Shown here in pieces: positions 50,201 to 62,539 of a stretch of DNA of 64,000 nt. Origin of the DNA: Struthidea cinerea (lineage: Eukaryota > Chordata > Aves > Passeriformes > Corcoracidae); the NCBI GenBank assembly GCA_013397865.1, contig VZTI01004542.1:2272305-2336304 (forward strand), written 5' to 3'. How positions within the stretch are numbered: the stretch's first letter is position 1; the number at the start of each line of letters is the position of its first letter. A program made the translations under genes and the position numbers. The notes beneath the pieces are model-generated. The model saw only the letters and a program-made list of their open reading frames with translations. It was not told the DNA's origin and made no database searches.

Positions 50201-51881
50201 ACTTCTATAATTTGTATGAAAATTGCAGTGATTTAGGAAGGAGCTTAAAAAATCTCCTTTTTTTTTTAGTGCAAACCAAGACTGTCAGTGATGGAGTTAA
50301 AGGGAAAGAAATCAGCAAGGCAGGTTAAATAATCTTTTACTAAAGGCAGTACCTTGTATTTCCCTCTAAAATGCCTTTCTGATTGATGTCAGAGATAGGC
50401 TATGTATGGGTTTGATCTAGTATGTCATTTCCTGCATTCCTGAGACATTATAACTCCTACCTAGATACTTTCCAATCTAAGCAGCTGCCCACTCCTGGCT
50501 GCGCATCTCTGACTCTGCTCCTTCACTGGCTCTGGATTTTGTCTTGCTGTCACAATCACTTCAGCTTGTCAGGCCAGCAGAAAACCCATGCCGCCAAAGG
50601 AAGGAGAAGAGTCATCTGCCAGCTGAGTGCGCTGACGCATCCAAGTGCTGGATCCACTGAGATCAGCAGGAGGACCCAGTCTGGGATGGGATCAAACTTC
50701 CTGTTTAAAATACAGGATGCCAATATGACCACCTTAGATTAAACATCTGTCTTTAAGGTGCCAAGAAGAGCAAATAGCATCTGAACTGCTGTGAACTCCT
50801 TGCTAATGCATAGGTAGTTCCTCCCAGAGGGTTGAGACTTGTGGTGACTCCTTTTCTGAGTGCCACTGCAGAAAATTCTCTTCCCCCAGCCTGGAATTTA
50901 GGGATGATCACAGTGTTGGTTGACTGCAGCCTTTCCCCCAGCTGCTCATGAACAATGACACAGCCTCTCCTCCTCAAAGGAGATATCCCATGCCTCTCCT
51001 CCTTCTACAAGGAGCACAGCTAGCTAGGTACAGTGTCCTGCCCTTGCACTTCTCTTTCTACAATTGAGCCTACTGGTGAAAAATGCAAACTTCAAAATCA
51101 TAAAAAGACATAAGGCAAATTCCCCCTATCTTCTCCACTTAGTTTTAAGAAATGTTGTGAATCTTTTACTGGAAAGGACCTAGCAGCAGGCAGGGCTGTA
51201 TCAGAGAAAATGAGGTGAAGAACTATTTTTAAACCCACTGAAATAGTACCAGACAAATTCCATTTATAGGAACTCGTACTTGTCTTCTTCTGTGTCTTGA
51301 AAAAGATAATGATTTCTGTGAAGTAATGATCCTCTCATCATAAACAGGATCCCGAGTGTTGAACCTGGTGCCCTCCTTGATATTTCTATTAGGATTTTTT
51401 GACTAACTTCCCTCACTTCCTTTCCCCTCACCTTTAAGCAAAGACACTGCAATACTGTTGGGGTTTTTTTCTATTCATCCCGTTTCCTTCTTCATTATAA
51501 GAAATTTAGAAGCTTGGAAAAGCCTCTTGTGGTGCTAAATTGTTACTGGCTAATAAAACTGCAGGAGCCATACATGGTGGGGCTTCTTCCATAAATCAGC
51601 AGTGGAGGGAATTAGGTGGCAAGAGATGGAAGTGCAATGTTTAATCAGCTCGTGTAGGAAATCATTAGCTGCACACCCTCATTCCATCGCTGGCTCATTC
51701 TTCATTCCCAATGGCTGCTTTGCCACCAGACCATTAACATTTTTCAATTACTTTCTAAACGCAGTGAAAACCTACAGAAGTGGTGAAATATCAGTGAATG
51801 TTATGGAAACAAAAAGTCTGAAGTGTGTGCCTGTCTTTTGTTTGTTTTCTTTTTTTTCCTTTCCTTTCTTCATGCCTGTAG
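47270..51881. other. Non-coding stretch, no gene supported
   Basis: Open frames are short and motif-free. A small CpG-rich word cluster (GCGGCGGCGCC near 50127-50137) and a GGGG-T tract (51459-51470) are the only visible peculiarities. Confidence 0.5.
51459..51470. repeat. GGGG-T7 tract
   Basis: GGGG followed by seven T in mixed sequence, another copy of the recurrent window-wide motif. Confidence 0.55.
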
Positions 51882-51913
51882 TCTTTCTTCCTCTCAATTA
51901 TAAATGTACTGAG
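51882..51913 (+). CDS. Candidate 32-base small exon with strong splice sites
   Basis: The acceptor is a long pure pyrimidine tract ending TTCATGCCTGTAG, and the donor GAG|GTAAGTG is essentially perfect. Between them lie 32 bases open in two frames, giving either SFFLSIINVL (phase 0 start) or FLPLNYKCTE (phase 1 start, ending on a codon boundary). The quality of both splice sites is the whole argument, and the peptide is too short to identify. It could equally be a decoy or an alternatively used exon of the putative + strand gene. Confidence 0.28.
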
Positions 51914-54900
51914 GTAAGTGACAAGTGACCTCTATCCTGGAAGCCTTCTGTCCCCTCCACCAAATAAAGAGAGGCAGGAGATCTAGTGGTAACATGGACA
52001 AGAATAAGATTTTTTTTATTAGATTTCCTGTATGTTCTCATTTATGGTTTTGTCGATTTCATGGCCTCTTGCACAATCTACAAGTGTGATCCAATTTCTG
52101 CAAAACTGATCAGGGATTAGGCTTTTCACTTAAGTGGCACCAAAAAAAAAAAATTGGGTCACATTTATTTGCTAAAAATTCAGGTCAAACAAAACTGGTG
52201 CTGCTCAGCCAGCAATAGCACAGCTCATAAGGGTCCCATAACTCAGCTGTGTGTCTCGCTGGCAAAGGCTAAGGCAAAACTTCATCTTCTACTGCCACTT
52301 CTTTATTTGATCTGAAAGAAACTCACAGCCTCAAGTGAGAGGAAAACCTCACCCTAAGGGGCCCGTGTGATTTTTTTTTTTCCCCCTGAGACTGCAGTGG
52401 TGCCAGGGTTTGTGCTCTGGGTTGCTAATCCAGTATCTTTAACCTCCCTTTGCATTAACTGATGTATTGCTGTGGTAGTTTCCTGCACGGACTCACAGCC
52501 AGGGAGATTGGGTACTTCTGTGGATGTGTGCTGTCCATGTGATAACTTGCAGAGAGCTGTGATGAACCTCCCAGCATTTCTCACCTCATCAGCTGTCCCT
52601 TGCCCACCAGTCCACAGAGGCTCTGTGTAACCCAAGCTTCTGCACAGATTCCCACAGTTGCTATGGCTTGAAAAGCAAGAGCAAACTTTAAAAATGAGTT
52701 TTAGTGCATTTCCCAGAATTATATGTAATGTCTTCTTAATTAATTTTGGGTTTTACTATTTTTATGTAACTTCTGGGGTAACTGCAGAACAAGTTATAGT
52801 TCAGTGGGGTATTTTTTATTTCCTTTATACTCACAGGAGCTATTCACATGTGTATTTGCAGCTTGTACGAGATATTCCCATGCCAAACTCCTGTTGCTTT
52901 TCAGACACAACATCTGTCACTTGCTCCCTGTACAGTTAATCACATTAACTGGTGGCCAGCATGACTGCTTCTGGCATGGGATTTCCCACAAAAAACTGTA
53001 GCAGGGGAAAGAAGTGTCTGCAAGGTTGTGAGCTATGCACTGATCAAGGTGGAAGTTAGCTGAAGATAAAATTGTATGCTCTTGAAAGACAGCATGTCCA
53101 CAGTTCTGTGTTTTATCGGAAATGTCCTTGATCTGTCTGATCCCATGTAGGGTGACCAGCACAATCCCTGCTCTGTGCTTCTGAAAAACTGGAAGTATCA
53201 TTAGTTCAAACTGCTGGGTAACGGGCTGAGCCCCCATTTGACAAGAAGAGTGTGTCCAGCTCCTTTTCACTCATCCTTGTAAGTTTTCTTTGCCACTTTC
53301 CCATCCTAATCTGGACATACCAACCGGAGATGGTTTAAGGGAACCTCTGCAGGGAAAAAGCATGATACAATAAACTGTGTGTGAATATGTGGAGAGCTGG
53401 TTCAAAGTACCAAGTGACATATATTTCCCTTGCTTCCCTCTATGTGACCTAATGCCTGTAGAGAAAAGATGGAGCAGTAACTCCTTCCTCTTGGGAGCAG
53501 CACAGATTGAAGGTTTTTTCAAATGGATTCTAGCTGCTTCCCAGAAGGAAGTGTGCCACTTTGAGAATAAAGTTTGACATATCTCTACAAGACATATCTT
53601 TCATTTCTCTCCATTTCATCTTTAGGATTCAGAAACTTTTATTCAAGCATTAGCTGGCACTCCATCATACTCTGGCTCCTTAGGTATAGTGTCTGCAAAA
53701 CCCAACGTGAAACAAGAGCCCAGGCTGATAAGTAGAGAATACACTTGAAGTAACCTCTCGTTTGTTAGACTGCGAAAGAAATACAGAAGAGAATGATCAA
53801 AATGTGTCTCTATGTTAGTCCTGGTGCTATTTTGCTTTGGTGGACTGCAAAGGGTTCTTTGAGCCAGAGAAGGTAATGACAGCCTACACCTGACTTTTAT
53901 CAGCTGTTCCTGCTACTATCCTCAGGAACCTCTTGCCCAGCTGTCAACTTCTTGGTCCTGTGCTGGAAGTGTGGGATTCTGGTGTAAAAGTGGCTGTAAA
54001 TCCCTATTGCACTTTTTGTCCCACAACAGACCAGTCTAGCTCAGATATGCCCTGATTTTTTTTACCTGTCTTGAGCTGTACGAAGCAAAGCACAGATCTT
54101 GTGCATCCCAGTCTGTATGAGACTTTTAACCTTCTACCTCTTTCTCCTGGCAGGGCCATGTGACAGGGGCCATGCAAGGAAAAGGAAAAACACTTATTGA
54201 CAGGTCTAGAATCCCTGGAGCCAGCTAGGGAGGAGGATGTCAGAATGAGAAGCAGAGGCAGAAAGAGCCTTGAGGAAATGTGTGTGAGGCTGTGCACTCT
54301 ACAGGTTACTCTACATTGCTCTCTTGGTTCTTTTCTGTTCCAGCCCTTAATGTGTTCTCACCAACATTGTGAACAGGAGGTTCATTCATGTGCTGGAAGA
54401 ATGGGATGTGACACTATTTTTGAGCATAATACAACCCCCCCATTTTATAGGATTTAATTTCTTTGGCTATACCTTGGTAGACAGGTTCTTGAAATTGTGC
54501 TGGGTAGATGGGAAATGATGAAAAGTACAGAAGAGTTGCTGTTTATAAAATTAAAGTAACAGTGTAAGCTGTGCAGAGATAACAAGAGAATGAGTGTCTC
54601 TAGTTAGACATCGTTTGCAGAGCTGGTCCTGGCAGGTATGTGAGGTCACGTAGAAAAATTATTCTGATGCAATTTACAGATCACAAATGGCAGGCAGAAA
54701 AATCCCGTGGTGTGAATTTAAATGTTGATCCATTGACCAAAATACAAAGGAGGAAAGCATTGGTGTATCATTGATCAAAAAGCTGGTGGTAACAAAGAGA
54801 CCTCCAGCCTATAGCACATAAATGAGACAGTGGAAAGTCACTCTAAAACAAGAAGATTGAAATATTTTTGTAAGAAGAAATGACTTTGCCAACCCAAATC

Positions 54901-55744
54901 TGGTCAGGAGAACTGGAGATGTACCTGCAAAAATCCAGATTCAGAGATATTAATTAAGACAGAACATTAAATATTACAATATTCTGCTAAGCAGCAATAC
55001 GCCAGACAATAAGTTTATTTGGCGGATCAAAAGAAAATTAAAGCAGCAACATTCTTAATAATGGATGAAAATGGAGTTTCTACTCTGCAACACAGAGCTC
55101 TGTATGTGTTTGAAAGTGAAATTTAACTGATGTCAGGTCTGTGCTGCCACAGCAAGAGCCGTAGTGCTGTGCATGAAAATATCGCTGGATAAAAACAGAG
55201 TCTAAACCACCTAATTCTGAAGGCAGATTGATACGGGAGTTTAGGCATGTGGTATAATGATTTCTTCTTTCAGGCCATTGCTTTAAATTCGGCCCCTGTC
55301 ATCTGCCACTGGGATGTGTTCGCCTGCAGTGGCTCTTTGACCTACTTGAGGTTAATTGGTGGTTTCAATCCATCCCTCCTTATGTGATTGTTCATATCCT
55401 ACTGCCCTGTTTCTAGTTGGTCCCAGAGAATCACTGTTGTTTTAACCTGGCTTTTTTTTAGTGCCCTTCTTTTACAGAGACATAATAGTTGCCAACTGGC
55501 ATCAGACCAGGGGCACATCTGGTCTTCAACTGGTGAGGAGCAGCTGGGGTCTGCTGCTGTGGGGAAATGGGCAGGGAGGAGAGAGATCTCATCTCTGCAG
55601 ATGAGACATGACTCTTGCCCCTGGGATTCCTGTAAAATGAGATTTAGACAAACATGCCAGCTATGTGCTCAGTCCAGATGCAAGTGAGCAGGAGAAGAAA
55701 TGGGTGGTGTTTGCTGTTGCTGTTGTTTGCAGTTGTATCTGCAG

Positions 55745-55860
55745 CATCTTAGAGCTGTGAACTGGGGCCCTGCTGTGTTAGGCAATGTGCAAACTTGGAA
55801 CAGAAGGGCAGTTTCTTCCCCAGGGAACTCACAGCTTCTGGGTACAGCACGAGAGCTCAG
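55745..55860 (+). repeat. Old amniote interspersed repeat scrap
   Basis: GGGGCCCTGCTGTGTTAGGC, AATGTGCAAACTTGGAACAG, then AGGGCAGTTTCTTCCCCAGG and GAACTCACAGCTTCTGG follow the order of a repeat theme common in amniotes: GCACTGTGCTAGGCACTG, TACAAACACAGAACAAAAAG, CAGTCCCTGCCCCAAGAGCT, TACAATCTA. I recognise the theme but not the exact family name. It is an old and diverged copy. Confidence 0.4.
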
Positions 55861-56295
55861 ATGGGGGGGCATCCAAAAAGAAGAGAGAGGAGATTTGCCA
55901 GTACTAATCAGCAAGATACTCATAAATTATGACCTGTCATTTCTGTATTCTTATAGGCATCAGAGAAAATAAGAGGTTAATGAGGAATTTGAAGGATATC
56001 TGTAATATCCTTGTGAGTCTGAGATGGATCTCAGTGGGGTTTGCTTGAAAATCCAGCAAGCCTGTGATGGAGCTGGTGTTGTGTGAGAAAACAACTGACC
56101 TATTACCCCTAAATAAGAAATTTCTGATAGTATAAAGGAAGATAATAGAATGCCCCAGTATAAATGGGAAGGACTGGAAGCCATGAAGAAAGGGTGCCTT
56201 TGCCACCTAAAGCAAAATTGCTCAGTCTCACAAGGATGCTGGGTCCTGTGCTGTTGGCATATGAACCTATAGCAGCATGTTGGGAGGTGCTATAC

Positions 56296-56362
56296 TTTTT
56301 TTTTTTTTTTTAATTTAAAGATGGCTATTTTTTTGTTGTTTTGTTATTTATTGGGATTTTTT
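56296..56362. repeat. T-rich low-complexity tract
   Basis: Sixteen T, an AT-rich gap, then further T runs and GTTGTTTTGTTATTTATTGGG with eight T. No element body is recognisable. Confidence 0.7.
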
Positions 56363-57677
56363 TTCCCTTCAGTGAGACCTTGCTGAGGGCACTCCCCAGG
56401 CCATCAATATGTGGTCAAAGAGTATGACCAGCACTGGTGCAGAGGGCATCCCTTTCCATGACAGCCTGTCCTGCGTGTGCCGCAGGACCCAAGCTCCCTG
56501 ACTGCTAACGCTCACATTCCATTGCAAGGGTGATTCTCACTTGAAGCCTTGAGTTGTCTGAAATGTCCTACTTGGGAAAAGAGAGAGGCACTTTTTAAAC
56601 TTTATTGCCTGAGCTCTGCTCAGTGGAGGCATTTGAGCTTCTCTGAGAAGCCTTGGCTACTCAGGGTGCTTGGCAGTGGCCGGAATTCCCACCACGGCCC
56701 GGAGCAGCTGGGATGGTGTCAGAAGGAAAGGCACAGAGCACATCTGCTTGGGTGGACAGGCAGAGCTTGCTCACACAACAACTCTCGTGCTTTGCTTGGA
56801 GGACCCTTTTGGCTCTGGGGATATGCTGCTGTTCTATTTTTGTTTTGATAACTGGAGTCAAGGGCAACCAGGCTTTGTTTGTTTTTTTTTTTTAATTGGA
56901 GAAATCCAAATAAAACTCAATAAATGAACCCCAGATGTGGGCTGCATTCTAGAAGGTCTAAAGAAGGGGCCACAGAGAGAATGAACATGGTTTCTGGGAA
57001 CTCTCTACATGACTCGGGGCCAGGGATCAGAGCACTGGAGATTTGTAAAGCCTAAATCTGATAACACTTGAAATTACTGTAACTGACAAGATTTTTCACC
57101 TTTGTTTTGGTGAGCCCAGTGTCTTTTTTTAACCCAGATTTGCCCTGACTTGCCTTGTCATGGAGTCATGGAGGTCATTGCAGCTTATAGAAGCCAGATA
57201 TTTCTACTGCCCTAAAAAACAAAGGTTTTTAGACTCAAAAAATCCCATTTGTTCAGGCTGATGGAGAGATGACCACGGAGCAGATTATAATAAGTACTGA
57301 GATCTGTTGAAACTGCACTCAACAGCATTAAAGGCAATGTTCTGCTCCCACTGGAGGTCAGTAGTGAAATGTTTTATCTGTTAAAGACAGTGGGGACATC
57401 TCTGCTGAATGTGACAAGCAGCTGAGCTTACCATTTTCCTGTCAGCTTCTGATTAAAGTTAAATTAGTTCAAACTTGAATTAACAAAATCATTTTGTCTT
57501 CCCTCTCCCTATCTCTTTCATTTTAAATTTTGAGTTTTATTTTATTCAAAGCCACATTATATTTCTTCACTAGCATGTATAATTAATTAGGAGTCTCAAG
57601 AAAGCAACCAACTCCCAAGGGAATTGCTGTGAAATTGCTCGGTGTTTCCTCTGTGGCTCTCAGACTTTCTGTTTGAC

Positions 57678-57706
57678 TTTTGGGGTTTTTTGGGTGTTTT
57701 TATTTT
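57678..57706. repeat. G/T-rich tract with GGGG-T6
   Basis: TTTTGGGG followed by T6, GGGTG and further T, another member of the recurrent G/T class. A second lies at 57849-57863. Confidence 0.6.
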
Positions 57707-57977
57707 TGCTCTAAGGAGTATGTTCCCCTATATGAAATGATTTTTATTTTATTATTCCTTGCTGCCCTTCATGCAATCTCTTTAGATGCGTGTTCCACTT
57801 GATCTCAGCAGGGCTTGCATGATTCCAAGCAGAGTGTATTTTTTAAAGTTTGGGGTTTTTTTTAACGGCACCCTTAAAATACCTGCTCACTTCATCTTTC
57901 TCATCACATTAGTCAGCTACCTTCAGAAGACAAGAAGTCTAGAGTTTTAAAACAATAAAGAACCAATTGTTTCATGG

Positions 57978-58095
57978 GAAAAAAAAAAGCAAACAAGCCA
58001 TACAAATACACAAAACCCAACCAACCAACAATAAACCAACCAAAAAAAAAAAAAAAACCAAAAAAACAAAAACCCAGCCAAAAAAACCCCCAAAG
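57978..58095. repeat. A/C-rich low-complexity tract
   Basis: A long tract of A runs broken by CC and CCC, with several CCAACCAAC-type words and a run of about sixteen A near 58043-58058. It is the reverse-complement style of the G/T tracts elsewhere and ends AAAAAAACCCCCAAAG. Confidence 0.8.
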
Positions 58096-59159
58096 CCTAA
58101 ACCTAAACTCTTACTCTAAATCCAACAGTCCTTTTTGCCCCTCTGTGTAACTGCTGGAGCATATCCTGCTTGATGGAAGGTGCTCACCAGGAAAGGAGAC
58201 TTTATGTGTTCCCAAGGCTGCCACTGCAGGATCAGCTTTGCAGCACCTCTGCTTTTCGGGGACTGCCAGCTCCTGATCACCTCTAACCACCCCAAAGAGG
58301 ATTTAAAGTGCTCACTGAATTTACAAACGATCACAAAATTTGGGGCTTTTTCTGCTTTGCTCATACAAACACAGATTTTCTCTAGCAAATGTATGATACT
58401 GTGTGTCTGCATGTGAAATACCCTGGCTCTGGGTAATTAGTGCGCCTTTTTAATTGATATCTGTAGAGCTCAGCTTACCCCTCATGCCCAAAGACAGTTT
58501 TATTTGGTGCAGTAGTTTTCCTGATGGCCTCACTGTGTATGTGTTTAAGCCTCGAGGCCTTTTTAGGAGGTCTGTTGCTGCCTGATCAAGGTGTCTGACA
58601 GCAGTGAATGAAAGAAGGGACTCAGGGATTAGGAAAACAAGGATATGAACAGCAACATGACAGGGACTGGCAGGAAAAAAAGGAAAGTGATGCTGTCAGA
58701 GTGGGTGTTGTTTGGCACTGGAATGTGGAAGCCAGCCAGAATAAAAATTGTCTCTCTTAAACAAGAGCTTCACCAGTAAAAACACAAAGCAGACACCTCA
58801 AAGCTACCCCAAGGCCTCATCACAACCTGGTGAAGAATTGCATTTTCAAGGCAGAAGACAAATCTTCCCTTGCCTCATGATATACTGCTAAAGTAAAGGG
58901 CCTGCTGGCTGACACATGTGAAAACTGAGAAAGTCTGAATCAGTGTTCAGCTCTTACCTGGATCAGAACGGAGCCAGCATGTGAGTTAACAGGACAAACA
59001 TGATCTGCCAGTCCTGATTGCTGTGGCTGAATGGGAGTAAGAAAGCAGATCCAGAAACAAGGGTCATTATGGAAAGAAAACTTGCTTCTTCCCAGCCTCT
59101 ATCTCTCAGTGACAGAAGGTGACACTCATTTTCCTACACTAGCTCTTCATTTATAGAGG

Positions 59160-59660
59160 TCCTGTATTGTAAGACATGCATGCACCAGTGGTTGCTTTGC
59201 GGGGCAGAAAATGAATGGCATAAGGAAATGTGTACGAAAATAGCTGGTCCTCTTCAGGAAAGCGAGAGTAATGAAACGCAGGCTTCCTACTTTAAGGGAG
59301 TCACAAAAAGCAAATATCAGGGAATGTCCCAGCAATTCCAGCTCGACTTTCCAATTGCTGGCTGATCACTTCGAAGCAATTCAGAGAGAGCCAAGCGTTT
59401 TCCTTGCTTAGTATTTCATGAGATTTTGTAGACTATTCCATAGCAGAACACAAGCAGGTGATTTCGAATCGACCAGGCTCCGGCAGTTTTTCCTTCTCGC
59501 ACAATTCTGGGTAGGAAGCGAGCAATGAGCCATTAAATTACACATCTTCAGATGTGCCCTTACGCTATGCAAAACTGTAATCAGACCTCAGTCAGTCTTA
59601 ATGGCTCCGGTGCCTGTGTTGGCAGACTCCCATAATCCATCGCCCCACAGTTCCCTCTCA
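59160..59660. promoter_or_regulatory. Candidate cis-regulatory element (CpG-retaining)
   Basis: This 500-base stretch keeps well over ten CpG dinucleotides (for example in GAATCGACC, AAGCGAGAG, CTCCGGC, TCTCGCAC) in a window where CpG is otherwise sparse. It contains an inverted repeat CACATCT-TC-AGATGTG (59541-59556) with an E-box CAGATG, an octamer-like ATGCAAAA and homeodomain-like TAAAT/TAATC words nearby. It has no coding potential worth calling. Retained CpG and clustered binding-site words are typical of conserved enhancers, but conservation cannot be judged here, so the role is an inference. Confidence 0.25.
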
Positions 59661-60295
59661 AAAATGTGTGTTTTAGGCATTCTCCAGATAACTTCACCAT
59701 GTCTGCCTAGGAGAAGGAAGTGCTGGTGTGACAAGATAATCACCACTCAGTGATGAGCAGTTGCTGTTATGCTAAAGCACTGCTCTGCAGAGTCTGTGGT
59801 GAGCCTCTTGCAGTCATTAGTCACAGGACTGTGTCTGTGAAGATGGGTGAAGAGCTTGTAATGAAGACAGAAGCTATTCTCAAACTCGGGGGTACTTTGT
59901 CCCTATTAAGCTGAGGTTCTGCCCCGCAAATCACGGTGAGTTTTCAGCAGAGATCATCTGCTGTTCTGAGAGCAATGAAGGAGCAGGACTCATTCACAGC
60001 ATCTCTTGATGCTAATGTCTCAGACCCACTATATGCCAGTGAGAGCACTTAAGCCTGCATTTTGTCATTGAAAGTAATTTCAAATCTCAGTGTACACCGA
60101 TAGTACATAAAGGGATTTTATTGCTTCCAGAAGTCTGGTTGATAGTGTAATTGTGCAAAAAGCAAAGGAGATATGGTTTGTCAATACCACCAACTGTGTA
60201 GACAGAGAATCAGTGCTTTTCTGATTTATTACTGTTATTTTGAAGAGATTTCGTCTCACTTTGCTTTTGTCCCATTGTTCCATCCACATCCGCAG

Positions 60296-60348
60296 TTCTC
60301 CCATGTTCTGCTACTTACTTTGAGTCTGACTCTTGGAAGCTCACGGAG
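60296..60348 (+). CDS. Candidate 53-base exon
   Basis: A good acceptor (TTGTCCCATTGTTCCATCCACATCCGCAG region) precedes 53 bases, followed by GGAG|GTAAGA. Two frames are open. The one needing one base from an upstream exon reads LPCSATYFESDSWKLTE and ends on a codon boundary, which would fit the phase-0 start of the candidate at 60945. I cannot identify the protein, and such pairs arise by chance. Confidence 0.2.
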
Positions 60349-60944
60349 GTAAGACAGTGCTTTCCAATGGCTGAACAAGTAATTTGTGAGTCTGCACAGT
60401 GAACTGTGGGAGGTTTCATGGTTTGAAGCATTGGAGCTAAAGCTGGGACCTTTGTGCTTCAAGACAGCTGTCCCAGCTGCAGCCCAAGCCCACATTAATG
60501 CAGAATTGTTGCTGTTGTACAGCTCTTGGGTGGGCTGTGGGAAATGATCTCTTTCTTGCTGACCACTTCAAGCAATCTTCACTCACTACTAATTGACATA
60601 TGGGTTTAAAAAGTAGCAGGGCTGAGCTATGTTGGGACCTCAGGCTTGATTCTCAGCTGTGCTGAGCCTCTGTCTATGGTAGCACTGGATTGCAGGGTTA
60701 GCCAGGGTCTGGCCAGAGCTCCTCTCAGTCAGCTGATGTGCACCCTGAAGGGACATTTAAGCAGAGCAGCTGGAGCACACTTTCAGAGTCTCTGCTTCTC
60801 CCCTGTGAGCAGATCCTTAATGCAAACCTGCCTGTTGGAAAGAATCAGATGTCCTCTTTGACTCAAGGGAGAAGCTGTTTGTGTGGAGGATGGATGCTGA
60901 GAGTAGGCAAAAGTGACAACTATAAATGCCCTCTTCAAGTGCAG

Positions 60945-61043
60945 GATAAATTTCAAGAGCTTTTTGCAAACAAGATTGGAAAAGGAAGCTGCAGAATCAA
61001 TGAAAGATTTCACACATTTGGTCCTGTGGGCTTTGAAAAGGAG
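60945..61043 (+). CDS. Candidate 99-base exon, phase 0 to 0
   Basis: Ninety-nine bases between CTCTTCAAGTGCAG and GAG|GTGAGA are exactly 33 codons without a stop, with pieces DKFQELFANKIGKGS and NERFHTFGPVGFEKE. The donor is strong and the acceptor moderate, with a second AG five bases upstream. The frame is open for some distance further upstream. The composition looks like a soluble protein, but I recognise no family. A 201-base intron would connect it in phase to the 16-base candidate at 61245. Confidence 0.27.
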
Positions 61044-61244
61044 GTGAGATCCCTGATTATATCAGCAAACAAAAAAACCCCTGCCATCTTGTTAATTCTT
61101 TAAAGCTGTAGCTGTTTGCTGTACAAAAAAGGGTTTCTGATTAGTGGTCCACCTGTAACAGAGGAAGGAGGAGAGGGAGCTGCTGAAAGGTACGTAGAAT
61201 GTGGCACAACAGAGAATTTCAATTGATTTCTATTTCTCCCCCAG

Positions 61245-61260
61245 GCCAAAGGTGCTTCAG
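61245..61260 (+). CDS. Candidate 16-base microexon
   Basis: An excellent acceptor (TTGATTTCTATTTCTCCCCCAG) and an excellent donor (CAG|GTAAGG) bracket only 16 bases, encoding AKGAS plus one base in the phase carried from the candidate exon at 60945. Known: vertebrate microexons of this size exist and are often neuron-specific. Inferred: this may be one, or a decoy site pair. An alternative is a longer exon that reads through the GTAAGG. Confidence 0.22.
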
Positions 61261-62539
61261 GTAAGGTCGATGCAAGGGCACATCTATTGGCAGCCGGAAT
61301 ATTTGTCTCTCCTCTGATGATAGCCAGGATCCAGCACTGTCAGTTCAGCTGGTATTAGACTTGCCGGGTCTGTGGATCCACGTGTCATATTGTCAATGGT
61401 CATTGACTTGCAATGTCCAGCTGTTGGCTATAAATAAGGGAGGTGGAACTGGGGGGAGTTATCAGGCTTAGTTGAGATTGACTAGAAATATCCTGCTCCA
61501 GTTTCCTTGAGTCTGTACAGAACAAACCCTATCAGCTATGGAAACAGAGATGAAAGTACCTCCAAGAACTCAAAGGTTATGTGTTTGTGCTAATGACATC
61601 ATCCTGAATGATTCCCAGTGGCCTCGTTATTGGGACTGAGCTGGCTCATGCTGAGCTTGCCTGAACTTGGGTTAGTTCAGTCAGGGCAGAGTGGAGCCAA
61701 ACTTCTCCAGCTGGGTGATGGAGCGGAGAGGCGGAGAGCTGCAGCTGGGATGTGGGATGTGCCTACTGCTTCCTTTCATGGCTGAGCTCTTACAGCCGCA
61801 TGTGAAGTGAGGACTAAAAGTAAAGTGCCCTTCGGGCTGAGGGCTGGCTCGGATCAGCAGTACCAGCAGGGAGGTGTTCCAGGGAGAAAGAACAGTAACG
61901 GCTCGTGTAAAAATAATACTACTATCTGGCTCTTTTAAAAATTCACCCTGCCTCTCTCCTTTAGAATGATGCCTGGAGCTGAGCTGAACACTAACGCATT
62001 CCAAAACTGGAAGCAATCATGCCTCAGGAAACAGCTAAAACCAGGGGACCAAAACCAGCTGGGATGGAGCATACAGCTAGAACCCTCTTTTAAAAATCCG
62101 CATTTGCCCTAAGGTGTTTTGTTTCATTATTGAAACATCGGGTGTTTTTCCTGGTTTTTATGAAGGTGAACAGAAGTTGTGGTGTTGCTGGTCAGAGGCC
62201 ACAGCAATTTTCTACCTCCGCCATTCTGAATGGCAACTTGTGCTAGTCCCAGACCTCCACAGAGCTCTCCTCAGTTCTTCTTCTCCTGAACTTGGGTATT
62301 TCCAGCCATTCTCATCATAGCCTTTTCATGTAGCTCTGCTAATGCATCCAAGTCTTTGATTTATATCTGTTTTCTCCAGTTTTGCCCCTCGAGCAATTCT
62401 CATTTCTATTAAATCCTGGCCTGTGACATTGCCATGACTTTTGGTCATGAAAACTGCTTTGGGTGAAGAAAGTGAACATAGAGGTCTGAAGAAAATGAAA
62501 ATCCACATAGGAATACCCTGGGACTGTCAAATTTGTTCC

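Larger units (their letters stand above)
51914..59159. other. Non-coding stretch with low-complexity tracts
   Basis: No gene is supported. It contains a T run (56296-56311), GGGG-T tracts (57678-57706 and 57849-57863), an A/C-rich low-complexity tract (57978-58095) and a possible old repeat at 55745-55860. The frames near 56550-56930 overlap one another in three phases, which indicates composition rather than coding. Confidence 0.5.

Noticed and set aside
56549..56927. Three overlapping + strand frames of 80-99 codons
   Set aside because: Openness in all three phases points to local composition. No consistent splice sites were seen.
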